Part shown: piece by piece, positions 41,730-49,875 of the stretch
How positions within the stretch are numbered: position 1 is the first letter of the stretch
Layout: the number at the start of each line of letters is the position of its first letter
Origin: Erythrobacter sp. SCSIO 43205
GTDB taxonomy: Bacteria; Pseudomonadota; Alphaproteobacteria; Sphingomonadales; Sphingomonadaceae
NCBI RefSeq assembly: GCF_019904235.1
Contig: NZ_CP063202.1
Span: 1,674,001 to 1,738,000 of the forward strand
Direction of reading: 5' to 3'
DNA: 64,000 bases
Notes under the pieces: generated by a model
What the model saw: only the letters and a program-made list of their open reading frames with translations
Database searches by the model: none
What the model was told of the DNA's origin: nothing
Position numbers and translations under genes: made by a program

Positions 41730-43157
41730 GTGAGCGATGTCGTTAGCGGTGAAAACGCCGCCGATGATGCGCAGCTGGCTCCCATTCCTGCCGCTGGCCC
41801 GCGAGCGAGCCTTGCGCGGCGCATGGGGCTTATCGCGGCCGGGTGGATCATTGTGCTTTTGCTGGGCGGCGGGATCGCGCTTGAGCGCACGTTGACACGC
41901 CAAGTGATCTCTAATTTTGACGAACAGCTCGAATATCAACTCACCTCGATGATCGCCTCTGCTGAAATCGACAGCTTTGGCGAAGTCTGGTTCTATCGCA
42001 CACTTGGCGATCAACGCTTTTTAGAGCCGGGGAGCGGGCTGTATTGGCAGATCAGCGGGGAGGGGTTCGAACCCTATCCATCGCGCAGCCTGTGGGACCG
42101 CACGCTTGCCTTGCAAGCGCAAGATCGCGGCGTTGATGCGGGCGATGAGTTCAACAGCGATGTGAGCATTTATAACTCCAGCCAATTTGAAGGCGAGCCC
42201 CTACGAATTGCCGAACGGACGGTGATTTTGCCGGGGAGCGAAACCCGCTGGACCTTTGCTGTGGCGAGCGCGACCGAACAAATCGACAATCAAATCCAGC
42301 AGGTGCGCTTGATCCTGACCTGGAGTTTTGCGGTTCTTGGTTTGGGATTGATCGTCATGGCTTTGTTGCAGATTCGATACGGCCTGTCGCCTTTGCGCCG
42401 GGTGAGGGCGGCCATTCAAAAACTGCGCACGACCGGCGAAAATCGCATCACAGAACCGCTCCCCGCCGAGGTTGAGCCGTTGGTGGATGAGGTCAATGCA
42501 CTCCTCGACCACACGGAGCGTCAAGCGGAAGAGGCGCGGATGCACGCTGGAAATTTGGCCCATGCTCTTAAGACACCGCTTACCGTGCTCACCAATGCAG
42601 CAACCGCGCGCGATCCGAATTTGAGCGAGGCGGTGTTCCGCGAAACGCGCACGATGCAGCGTCACGTCGATCACCATCTGGCGCGCGCAAGAGCAGTGGG
42701 CAGGCGCGCTGTCGGACAGGCGAGAAGCGATGTTCGGGCAAGTGCCGAAGCCGTGCGCCGCGCAGTCGAGCGGCTCTATCCAGAAGGAAGGCTCGATATT
42801 GCAGGCACCAAAAAGGCGCTGGTCGCTATCGAGCGTCAGGATCTGGACGAAATCCTCGGCAACCTCATCGAAAATGCGGCGAAGTACGGCGGAGGAAGCG
42901 TCTTTGTGACACTCGACCATGAACCGGACAGTGAACTTCTCAAAATCTGGGTGGAAGATGACGGTATGGGTATTCCCGAAGCGGAACGCTCACGCATTTT
43001 TGACCGCGGCGCGCGGCTCGACACAGGCAAGCCTGGAACTGGGCTTGGCCTTGCGATTGTTCGTGATGTCGCCGAGATTTACGGCGGCACAGTAACGCTT
43101 GGCGAAAGCGAAGATTTGGGCGGATTGCTGGTTGAGCTAAGCTTGCCCAGAGCTTGA
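41730..43157 (+). CDS. Sensor histidine kinase (PhoQ-like), partner of the upstream regulator
   Basis: 475 residues if the GTG at 41730 is the start (GAGGTGAC before it; the long frame to 41664 would overlap the regulator). Two TM helices (about 32-52 and 195-218) enclose a periplasmic sensor; a HAMP-like segment follows (SPLRRVRAAIQKLRTT). Phospho-acceptor His278 in NLAHALKTPLTVLTN, N box ILGNLIENAAKYGG, G1 VEDDGMGIP, G2 GTGLGLAIVRDVAEIYG. All catalytic boxes are intact. Envelope stress or cation sensing is plausible but not shown. Confidence 0.93.
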   Translation: MSDVVSGENAADDAQLAPIPAAGPRASLARRMGLIAAGWIIVLLLGGGIALERTLTRQVISNFDEQLEYQLTSMIASAEIDSFGEVWFYRTLGDQRFLEPGSGLYWQISGEGFEPYPSRSLWDRTLALQAQDRGVDAGDEFNSDVSIYNSSQFEGEPLRIAERTVILPGSETRWTFAVASATEQIDNQIQQVRLILTWSFAVLGLGLIVMALLQIRYGLSPLRRVRAAIQKLRTTGENRITEPLPAEVEPLVDEVNALLDHTERQAEEARMHAGNLAHALKTPLTVLTNAATARDPNLSEAVFRETRTMQRHVDHHLARARAVGRRAVGQARSDVRASAEAVRRAVERLYPEGRLDIAGTKKALVAIERQDLDEILGNLIENAAKYGGGSVFVTLDHEPDSELLKIWVEDDGMGIPEAERSRIFDRGARLDTGKPGTGLGLAIVRDVAEIYGGTVTLGESEDLGGLLVELSLPRA

Positions 43158-43168
43158 AGCGAGTGGGC

Positions 43169-43453
43169 TTAGCCGCCTTGTGCTTTTTGATGGTGCCGGA
43201 TCACTTCATCAATGATGAAACGCAGGAATTTCTCGCTGAATTCCGGGTCGAGATCGGCTTCTTCTGACAATTTGCGCAGCCGTGCGATTTGACGCTCTTC
43301 GCGCGCCGGATCAGCCGGGGGGAGGGTCACCTTCGCCTTATATTCGCCCACTGCCTGAGTGATGCGAAAGCGCTCTGCCAGCATATGAATAAGCGCTGCA
43401 TCGATGTTGTCGATGCTCTTGCGGAACTTTGCCAATTGCGGATCGTCGGACAT
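43169..43453 (-). CDS. Chorismate mutase (AroQ class)
   Basis: 94 residues from the ATG at 43453; the upstream frame is antisense to the prenyl synthase and not real. One AroQ-type helical domain: LAKFRKSIDNIDAALIHMLA, RFRITQAVGEYKAKVTLPP, AREERQIARLRKLSEEADLD, RFIIDEVIRHHQ. Converts chorismate to prephenate for Phe and Tyr. Monofunctional, as usual in alphaproteobacteria. Divergent from the prenyl synthase with a 67-base gap; convergent with the kinase. Confidence 0.92.
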   Translation of the reverse strand: MSDDPQLAKFRKSIDNIDAALIHMLAERFRITQAVGEYKAKVTLPPADPAREERQIARLRKLSEEADLDPEFSEKFLRFIIDEVIRHHQKAQGG

Positions 43454-43520
43454 AAGTGACCAACTACGCATCAATTCAGCGCTTGCCAAGCCACTGGAGC
43501 ACCCCCTAAGGCCGAAGTCT

Positions 43521-44531
43521 ATGACAGCAGATGTTGTTCCTCTCCCGCGTAAAGAACCCACGATTGAACCGATGCTGTCTTTGACAGCGAGCGGCATGAA
43601 CGCGGTTAACGCGGTGATTCTTGACCGGATGCAAAGCGAAATACCGCTGATTCCGCGTCTAGCAGGACACCTTATTTCAGGGGGCGGCAAGCGGCTTCGA
43701 CCCATGTTGACGCTCGCTGGGGCAGAGCTCGTGGGATACAATGGCACGCGCCATCACAAGCTTGCCGCAGCGGTTGAGTTTATTCACACCGCGACGCTTT
43801 TGCATGATGATGTGGTCGATGGCAGCGAGCTTCGGCGCGGTAAAGCTGCGGCCAATATCATTTTCGGCAACCCGGCAACGGTTTTGGTTGGCGACTTCCT
43901 CTTCAGCCGTGCGTTCGAGTTGATGACCGAAGACGGAAGCCTGAAAGTTCTCAAAATTCTGAGCAACGCAAGCGCCGTCATCGCAGAAGGCGAGGTCGCG
44001 CAATTGACCTCTCAGCGCCAGATCGAAACCAGCGAAGAACGCTACCTTCACATTATTGGCGCGAAAACCGCTGCTTTGTTCGCCGCGGCGAGCCAGATCA
44101 GCGCGGTCGTCGCTGAATGCAGCGAAGACGAAGAACGCGCTCTTGAAGATTACGGACGCAATCTCGGCGTTGCATTCCAATTGGTCGATGATGCAATTGA
44201 CTACGATTCCGATGCAAGTCAAATGGGTAAAGATCAGGGCGATGATTTCCGCGAGGGTAAAATGACCCTGCCCGTGATCCTCGCCCATGCGCGAGGGAAC
44301 GCGGAAGAGCGTAAGTTCTGGAAAGATGCGATCCTTGGACATCGTTCGTCAGATGAGGATCTCGCACACGCGGTGTCTTTGATCGCAAAGCATAATGCGC
44401 TTGAAGATACGCGAGAAAAGGCGCGTCACTTTGCCCAACGCGCGATTGATGCGATTTCGATCTTCCCTGACAGCAAGGCCCGCGCTGCCATGGCGGAAGC
44501 TGCACAATTTGCAGTCGCGCGCGGATATTGA
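43521..44531 (+). CDS. Long-chain polyprenyl diphosphate synthase (ubiquinone side chain)
   Basis: 336 residues from the ATG at 43521. Both Asp-rich motifs of trans-prenyl transferases: FARM LLHDDVVDGSELRRGK and SARM FQLVDDAIDYDSD. Adds isopentenyl units to make the octa- to decaprenyl tail of ubiquinone; sphingomonads use ubiquinone-10, so decaprenyl diphosphate is the likely product (inference). The first 40 residues of the longer frame are not needed. Confidence 0.93.
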   Translation: MTADVVPLPRKEPTIEPMLSLTASGMNAVNAVILDRMQSEIPLIPRLAGHLISGGGKRLRPMLTLAGAELVGYNGTRHHKLAAAVEFIHTATLLHDDVVDGSELRRGKAAANIIFGNPATVLVGDFLFSRAFELMTEDGSLKVLKILSNASAVIAEGEVAQLTSQRQIETSEERYLHIIGAKTAALFAAASQISAVVAECSEDEERALEDYGRNLGVAFQLVDDAIDYDSDASQMGKDQGDDFREGKMTLPVILAHARGNAEERKFWKDAILGHRSSDEDLAHAVSLIAKHNALEDTREKARHFAQRAIDAISIFPDSKARAAMAEAAQFAVARGY

Positions 44532-44550
44532 TCGCGCTATCTGACAGGGC

Positions 44551-46989
44551 GTGAGCCCCGATTTGCCCATCTACGAAGTGCTGCCCCAATTGCGGGAAGC
44601 CCTGGCGCGTGAGGGCGCTGCGGTCCTGATCGCGCCTCCGGGGGCGGGTAAAACTACGGCAGTCGCGCCAGACCTGCTCGATCAGGATTGGTGTGCGGGT
44701 CAAATCATCCTCACGTCGCCTCGCCGTGTAGCTGCGCGCGCCGCAGCTGAGCGCATGGCGCAGATGCTGGGCGAGAAACCGGGGGAGACGGTGGGCTATC
44801 TGACTCGGCTTGATAGTAAGACCTCGGCGCGTACCCGTATTTTGGTGGTGACAGAGGCCATCCTTGTGAACCGGTTGGTCGAGGACCCTGAGCTTTCCGG
44901 TGTTTCGGCGCTGCTTTTTGATGAGGCACACGAGCGGCACCTCGACAGCGACCTTGGGCTAGCGCTCGCCTTGGAAACGCGTGAGGTTTTGCGCGACGAT
45001 TTGCGGGTGCTGGTCATGTCCGCGACGATTGATGGCGAACGTTTTGCTGGCCTGCTTGGCGAAAGCGCCCCGGTGATCGAAAGTGAGGGGCGCAGCTTTC
45101 CGCTTGAGATCAGATGGCTTGGCAGTGATCCTTCCGCGAGGATCGAAGATCACGTCACCCACGGCGTGATGACCGCTTGGCGCGATGGAGCGGATGGTGA
45201 AGGTGGAGACATATTGGCCTTTCTCCCCGGCGTTGGAGAGATTGAGCGCACTCACGAACGGTTAGAGGCGAAGCTCCCCGGCACGCCCATCTTGCCCCTC
45301 CATGGCCAAGTCGAACCCGCCGCTCAGCGCGAAGCGATCCGCCGCGATCCACAGAGGCGCCGGCGCATTGTACTCGCCACAGCAATCGCCGAAACATCGC
45401 TCACCCTCGACGGGGTCAGCATGGTCGTCGACAGCGGATTGGCGCGCATGGCGCAGTTCGACCGCGCGGCTGGCACGACGCAGTTGGTGACGCATCGCGC
45501 AAGCCAGGCGGCAGCAGCCCAACGGGCAGGGCGCGCCGCGCGGCAGGGGCCGGGAGTGGCCTATCGCCTTTGGGAAGAGGGCGGGCATTTGGGTCGGCCC
45601 GAGTTTGCGCCGCCAGAAATTGAGACAGCGGACCTTACTGCGCTTGTGCTCAAGCTCGCAAAATGGGGGGCGGCGGACCCGGCAGAGCTTCGATGGATCG
45701 ATCCGCCACCTTCCGCGTCGGTTACTGCGGCTAAAAAGTCTCTCACAGCAATGGGCGCGCTGGATGATACTGGCCGTATCACTCCATTGGGCGATGCAAT
45801 TGCAGCAATGCCGATGGCACCCGATCATGCAGCTTGCGTACTCAACGGCGCGAAGGCCGGATGTGCGGAGGACGCGGCGCGGATCGTCATGCTCCTGCAA
45901 GAACGCGGGCTTGGTGGCCGCAGCGAAGATTTGGGGCAGCGCCTTTCACAATGGCGCAGCGACAAATCCAAGCGCGCAGAAAGCGCTCAGCGGATCGCGA
46001 AGGGCTGGGCGAAGACGGCTCAAAAGCTCGCCGATCAGAGCGAGTCAAAAGACCTCAGTGCCGCCGAATGCCTTGCTCTGGCGCGGCCGGATTTCGTGGC
46101 TCGCAGGCGCGATGGGACGGGAGAAAATTGGGTAAGTACATACGGTAGAGGGTTTTTGTTGAATCCCACCTCTCCGCTTGCCCGCGCCCAGTGGCTGGTG
46201 ATCGGTGACGCTCAGGGGCAGGCCAAGGGTGCGCGCGTGACCGCAGCGGCGGAGCTTGCGCCTGAGCGGGTTGAGACGATCTTTGCGGGGCAAATCCAAC
46301 AACGGACCGTAACCCACTGGAATAGCGATAAGAAACGCGTTGAAGCACGGCGTGAGCGGCGGCTGGGCGCGATTGTGCTTTCCAGTGGTCCCGACCCTGA
46401 TCCGGACCCACAGGCGATTGTGGATATGCTTGTGGATAAAGCTCTGGATGATCTGGGGGCAATTCTCCCGTCAGGCTTTCTCGCGCGGGCGGAATTTACG
46501 GGTGTTGAGGCGCTTTTCGCGGACAACCTTAAAGCGCAGTCAGACCTGTGGCTCGCACCACTGCTGGAGGGGCGGCGCGATCTCGATCTGCCGCCCGCGC
46601 GGTTTGCTGATGCGGCGCTTGGGGTTCTCGATTGGAGTGAGCGGCAAAGGCTCGACGAGATTGCGCCCATCAAGTTTACCTCTCCCGCGGGCACCATGCA
46701 CACAATCGATTACGCAGGCGATGATGCGCCAAGTGTCGAAGTGCGCGTGCAGGCGCTGTTCGGCCTCGACAAGCACCCCATGATCGGGACCACGCCTTTG
46801 CTCCTCAAGCTCACAAGCCCCGCTGGCCGCCCGATACAGTCCACCCGCGATCTGCCCGGCTTCTGGCGGGGGTCATGGGCTGATGTCGCAAAGGATATGA
46901 AGGGGCGCTATCCCAAACATCGCTGGCCTGACGAGCCATGGGGGGAAATCCCCGATCTTCGGACCAAAAATGCCTTCAATCGTCGGTGA
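44551..46989 (+). CDS. hrpB: ATP-dependent helicase HrpB
   Basis: 812 residues, DEAH-box helicase of the HrpB family, GTG start. Walker A IAPPGAGKTTAVAPDLL, motif I to III: TSPRRVAARAAAERMA, FDEAHERHLDSDLGLALA, VMSATIDG; helicase C and HrpB-specific C-terminal part (GRGFLLNPTSPLARAQWLVI, LPGFWRGSWADVAKDMKGRY and a final KHRWPDEPW). Role in the cell remains poorly defined; RNA remodelling is assumed. It begins 19 bases after the prenyl synthase. Confidence 0.94.
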   Translation: MSPDLPIYEVLPQLREALAREGAAVLIAPPGAGKTTAVAPDLLDQDWCAGQIILTSPRRVAARAAAERMAQMLGEKPGETVGYLTRLDSKTSARTRILVVTEAILVNRLVEDPELSGVSALLFDEAHERHLDSDLGLALALETREVLRDDLRVLVMSATIDGERFAGLLGESAPVIESEGRSFPLEIRWLGSDPSARIEDHVTHGVMTAWRDGADGEGGDILAFLPGVGEIERTHERLEAKLPGTPILPLHGQVEPAAQREAIRRDPQRRRRIVLATAIAETSLTLDGVSMVVDSGLARMAQFDRAAGTTQLVTHRASQAAAAQRAGRAARQGPGVAYRLWEEGGHLGRPEFAPPEIETADLTALVLKLAKWGAADPAELRWIDPPPSASVTAAKKSLTAMGALDDTGRITPLGDAIAAMPMAPDHAACVLNGAKAGCAEDAARIVMLLQERGLGGRSEDLGQRLSQWRSDKSKRAESAQRIAKGWAKTAQKLADQSESKDLSAAECLALARPDFVARRRDGTGENWVSTYGRGFLLNPTSPLARAQWLVIGDAQGQAKGARVTAAAELAPERVETIFAGQIQQRTVTHWNSDKKRVEARRERRLGAIVLSSGPDPDPDPQAIVDMLVDKALDDLGAILPSGFLARAEFTGVEALFADNLKAQSDLWLAPLLEGRRDLDLPPARFADAALGVLDWSERQRLDEIAPIKFTSPAGTMHTIDYAGDDAPSVEVRVQALFGLDKHPMIGTTPLLLKLTSPAGRPIQSTRDLPGFWRGSWADVAKDMKGRYPKHRWPDEPWGEIPDLRTKNAFNRR

Positions 46990-47027
46990 TATTGGATTAT
47001 GGGCTCGCTGCGTAAAGGGACACCACA

Positions 47028-47306
47028 ATGACTGCGATTATTTATCAGCACCCAAAAAGCACCATGCAATCCGGCAAGGCCAAGGTGGATACTTGGATTC
47101 TCGAGTTCGAGCAAAGCGAGAAACGCCGCGCGGACCCGCTGATGGGCTGGACCGGAAGCGGCGATACGCAGGCTCAGGTGAAGCTTAAATTCCCTTCAAA
47201 AGAGGCCGCGCAGGAATACGCACAGCGTCAGGGGATCGTAGCGCGCGTTCACGCAACACCGCGCAAGAGTTTGAAGATCCAGGCTTACGCTGACAATTTC
47301 AAATAG
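47028..47306 (+). CDS. NDUFS4-like accessory subunit of respiratory complex I
   Basis: 92 residues. TAIIYQHPKSTMQSGKAKVD, WILEFEQSEKRRADPLMGWT and the PSKEAAQEYAQRQG segment are the ETC complex I subunit (NDUFS4) pattern; this supernumerary subunit is found only in alphaproteobacteria and mitochondria. It stabilises the peripheral arm. It stands apart from any nuo gene here, as usual. Confidence 0.9.
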   Translation: MTAIIYQHPKSTMQSGKAKVDTWILEFEQSEKRRADPLMGWTGSGDTQAQVKLKFPSKEAAQEYAQRQGIVARVHATPRKSLKIQAYADNFK

Positions 47307-47316
47307 GCTGGAAAAA

Positions 47317-47394
47317 GCCCACCCCGCTGCGACTAGCGAGCAAGCTCGCAAGTCTCACTGCCCCTCCCGCAGGCGGGAGGGGTTAGGGGTGGGC
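47317..47394. repeat. Nested palindromic repeat
   Basis: Outer arms GCCCACCCC (47317-47325) and GGGGTGGGC (47386-47394) are perfect inverses. Inside are GCGAGC-AA-GCTCGC (47336-47349) and CCCCTCCCGC-AG-GCGGGAGGGG (47361-47382). The CTCCCGC/GCGGGAG stem followed by GGTTAGGGGTGGGC is of a type seen as dispersed intergenic palindromes. It may stop transcription after the NDUFS4-like gene, but no T run follows directly. Confidence 0.75.
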
Positions 47395-47439
47395 CGACAA
47401 CGCTTGAAATCCTCTCCAACCCTCGCCATATGACGCGTC

Positions 47440-47531
47440 GGGAGTCGGGTGGACGTTTGCGTTCGCTCACCGGGTCAGGACCGGAAGGTAGCAGCCCAGG
47501 TGGATTGCGGCGGGTCGCTCGGCTCCTTTTT
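47440..47531 (+). ncRNA. ffs: Signal recognition particle 4.5S-type RNA
   Basis: The invariant domain IV core is present (GGTCAGGACCGGAAGGTAGC, near 47473-47492). The ends pair, GGAGTCG (47441-47447) with CGGCTCC (47520-47526), directly followed by a T run (47527-47531) that completes a terminator. About 90 nt, usual for the bacterial small form. It binds Ffh. It sits 62 bases before dnaX, a common bacterial neighbourhood. Confidence 0.93.
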
Positions 47532-47592
47532 CACACAATTTGCCCACACTTCGCGATGACAAGATGCTCCAGAGCGCCTAGCTTGTGTGGCA

Positions 47593-49419
47593 ATGAGTGA
47601 TTCCGATCCAAACCTGCCTGAGAACGAGGAAGAAGAGGCCCCCAGTGCTGCCGAATTAGAGGCGGCGGGGCAGAACTCGATGTTTGGCGGGGACGATATG
47701 GGTGGGCCAGCTCGAGCTCCAGCGCCTGCGCCAACGCCTGAACCAGCAGCACCGACACCTGCTCCTGCCGAAACCAATCAACCCTACCGCGTCCTTGCGC
47801 GCAAATATCGGCCACAGACCTTCTCCGAACTGATCGGGCAAGAGCCGATGGTGCGCACGCTCGCCAATGCGATTGAGCGTGACCGGCTGGCGCACGCCTT
47901 CCTGATGACCGGGGTGAGGGGGGTCGGGAAAACCTCGACCGCGCGCCTGATTGCCAAGGCATTGAACTGTGTTGGCCCCGATGGAAATGGCGGTCCCACG
48001 ATCGACCCTTGCGGCGTGTGCGAATATTGCACCGCGATTGCCGAAGGCCGCCATATCGATGTAATCGAGATGGACGCGGCGTCCCACACTGGCGTCGACG
48101 ATGTGCGCGAGATTATCGAGCAAGTGCGCTATGCGGCCGTCTCGGCGCGCTACAAGATCTACATCATCGACGAAGTGCATATGCTTTCACGCAATGCGTT
48201 TAATGCGCTGCTGAAAACGCTTGAAGAGCCGCCTGCACACGTCAAATTCCTGTTCGCGACCACCGAGGTTGAGAAGCTGCCCGTTACGGTATTGAGCCGG
48301 ACCCAGCGGTTTGACCTTCGCCGCATTCCTGCGGAGCTTTTGGCTGAGCACTTTGGCAAAATCTGCGCGCTCGAAGGGGTGGAGGCCGAAGAAGAGGCTT
48401 TGCGCATTATCGCTGCCGCTGCCGAAGGGTCGGTGCGCGATGGCCTTTCGATCCTCGATCAGGCGATTGCCCATGCTGATATGGACGCATCTGGCGGCGT
48501 GAGTGCCGAGCGCGTGCGAGATATGCTGGGGCTTGCCGACAAGGGGGCGCAGCGCCGGATTCTTGGCGATCTGCTTCACGGCGATGCCAAGGCCTTGCTC
48601 GCAGGTATTGACGAGCAATATGCGCTGGGGGTCGAGCCGCTCGCCTTGATGCGCAACCTTATGGATTTGGTTCACCGGATCACGGTTGCGCAAGTCTCCG
48701 GCGGCGAAGCCGATGCGCCCAGCGAAGAGGAGCGCGCGGCGCTAAGTGAATTTGCGCAGAAATTGGGCGCAGGCGAGTTGCATCGTTTGTGGCAATTGCT
48801 GCTTAAAGGTCACGAAGAAGTGCGCCTTGCGCCTGATCCGCTGGTGGCGCTGCAAATGGCGCTGCTGCGTGTGCTTCACGCCGCCGAAATGCCTGATCCT
48901 GGCAAGCTCCTTAAACGGATTGAGGAAATCGCAGCCAACGGTCCAAGCTCTGCACCCGCAGGACCAAGTCAGGCGAGTGCTCCGGCGGGGGAGGGGGGAC
49001 CTGCCTCTGTTGCAAGCGCGCCAGCCCAATCGCTCGATTGGGCCGAACTCGTCGAGCGTGTCGATGCAGGCGGGCATCTGCGCGTGGCACAGATCATGCG
49101 TGATCGGGTTCGGGTGATTGAAATTTCGGACGGGCGGCTCATATTTGAGCAGGCTGACGATTACCCCGAAGACCCTGTTCCCGACATTCGCGATTGCCTG
49201 TTCAAACTGACCGGTAAACGCTGGCAGATTGAGCGGGGCAGTGGTGGTGCTCAACCATCCCTTCGCGAGGCGGAAGAAGCCGAGGCCAAAGCGACCAAGG
49301 ATCGCATCCGCGCTCATCCGCTGGTACAAGCGACGCTCGAAGCTTTCCCGGAAGGCGAATTGATTGACCCCGAAGACAATGTGGCCCGCGCAAGCAACGC
49401 TGGCCGCAATTGGAACTAG
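47593..49419 (+). CDS. dnaX: DNA polymerase III subunit tau/gamma
   Basis: 608 residues from the ATG at 47593 (a GTG six bases upstream is in frame). An acidic, Pro/Ala-rich N-terminal extension of about 60 residues precedes the AAA+ clamp-loader core: NQPYRVLARKYRPQTFSELI, Walker A GVRGVGKTSTARLI, zinc-binding CGVCEYC, IDEVHMLSRNAFNALLKTLE and the SRC-like VLSRTQRF. The tail (about 450-608) would contact the polymerase. No A-rich frameshift site is seen, so only the long form is predicted. The N-terminal extension is typical of alphaproteobacterial DnaX. Confidence 0.96.
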   Translation: MSDSDPNLPENEEEEAPSAAELEAAGQNSMFGGDDMGGPARAPAPAPTPEPAAPTPAPAETNQPYRVLARKYRPQTFSELIGQEPMVRTLANAIERDRLAHAFLMTGVRGVGKTSTARLIAKALNCVGPDGNGGPTIDPCGVCEYCTAIAEGRHIDVIEMDAASHTGVDDVREIIEQVRYAAVSARYKIYIIDEVHMLSRNAFNALLKTLEEPPAHVKFLFATTEVEKLPVTVLSRTQRFDLRRIPAELLAEHFGKICALEGVEAEEEALRIIAAAAEGSVRDGLSILDQAIAHADMDASGGVSAERVRDMLGLADKGAQRRILGDLLHGDAKALLAGIDEQYALGVEPLALMRNLMDLVHRITVAQVSGGEADAPSEEERAALSEFAQKLGAGELHRLWQLLLKGHEEVRLAPDPLVALQMALLRVLHAAEMPDPGKLLKRIEEIAANGPSSAPAGPSQASAPAGEGGPASVASAPAQSLDWAELVERVDAGGHLRVAQIMRDRVRVIEISDGRLIFEQADDYPEDPVPDIRDCLFKLTGKRWQIERGSGGAQPSLREAEEAEAKATKDRIRAHPLVQATLEAFPEGELIDPEDNVARASNAGRNWN

Positions 49420-49437
49420 AAAGAAGGATACCCACCC

Positions 49438-49779
49438 ATGAAAAGCATGGAAGAAATGATGCAGGCAGCGCAAAAGGCTGCTGAAACAATTCAAAAGCAA
49501 ATGGGCGATATGCAGGTCAAACTCGACTCGATTGAGGTTGAGGGACAAGCAGGCGGCGGGCTCGTCAAAGTGCGCGCGTCAGCCAAGGGCCGTATCCTGA
49601 GCGTCTCCATCGACGAGAGCCTGATGAAGCCGGAAGAAAAGAATATCGTCGAAGACCTCGTGACTGCCGCCTTTAACGATGCGCGCGACAGGGCCGACCG
49701 CGTGTCCGAAGAGCAGATGAAAGAGATGAGCAGCGGAATGGGCCTGCCGCCGGGTTTCAACCTTCCCGGCATGGGCTAA
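49438..49779 (+). CDS. YbaB/EbfC family nucleoid-associated protein
   Basis: 113 residues, 18 bases after dnaX, the usual position. MEEMMQAAQKAAETIQKQMG, VEGQAGGGLVKVRASAKGRI, and EDLVTAAFNDARDRADRVSE followed by a Gly/Pro-rich tail. Forms dimers that bind DNA. The AGAAGGATA ribosome site lies upstream. Confidence 0.95.
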   Translation: MKSMEEMMQAAQKAAETIQKQMGDMQVKLDSIEVEGQAGGGLVKVRASAKGRILSVSIDESLMKPEEKNIVEDLVTAAFNDARDRADRVSEEQMKEMSSGMGLPPGFNLPGMG

Positions 49780-49875
49780 GCGCAAGTCTCCCCATTGCAG
49801 GGCTGTGGGTGGCTACCCATATTTGAGTTCAGACATTGATAAAGATTGCGTCGCTCGTATCCGGGCAAAGGCGCC

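Noticed and set aside
47593-49419. Programmed frameshift in dnaX making a gamma form
   Set aside because: No A-rich slippery heptamer with a following hairpin was found in the region where it would be expected.
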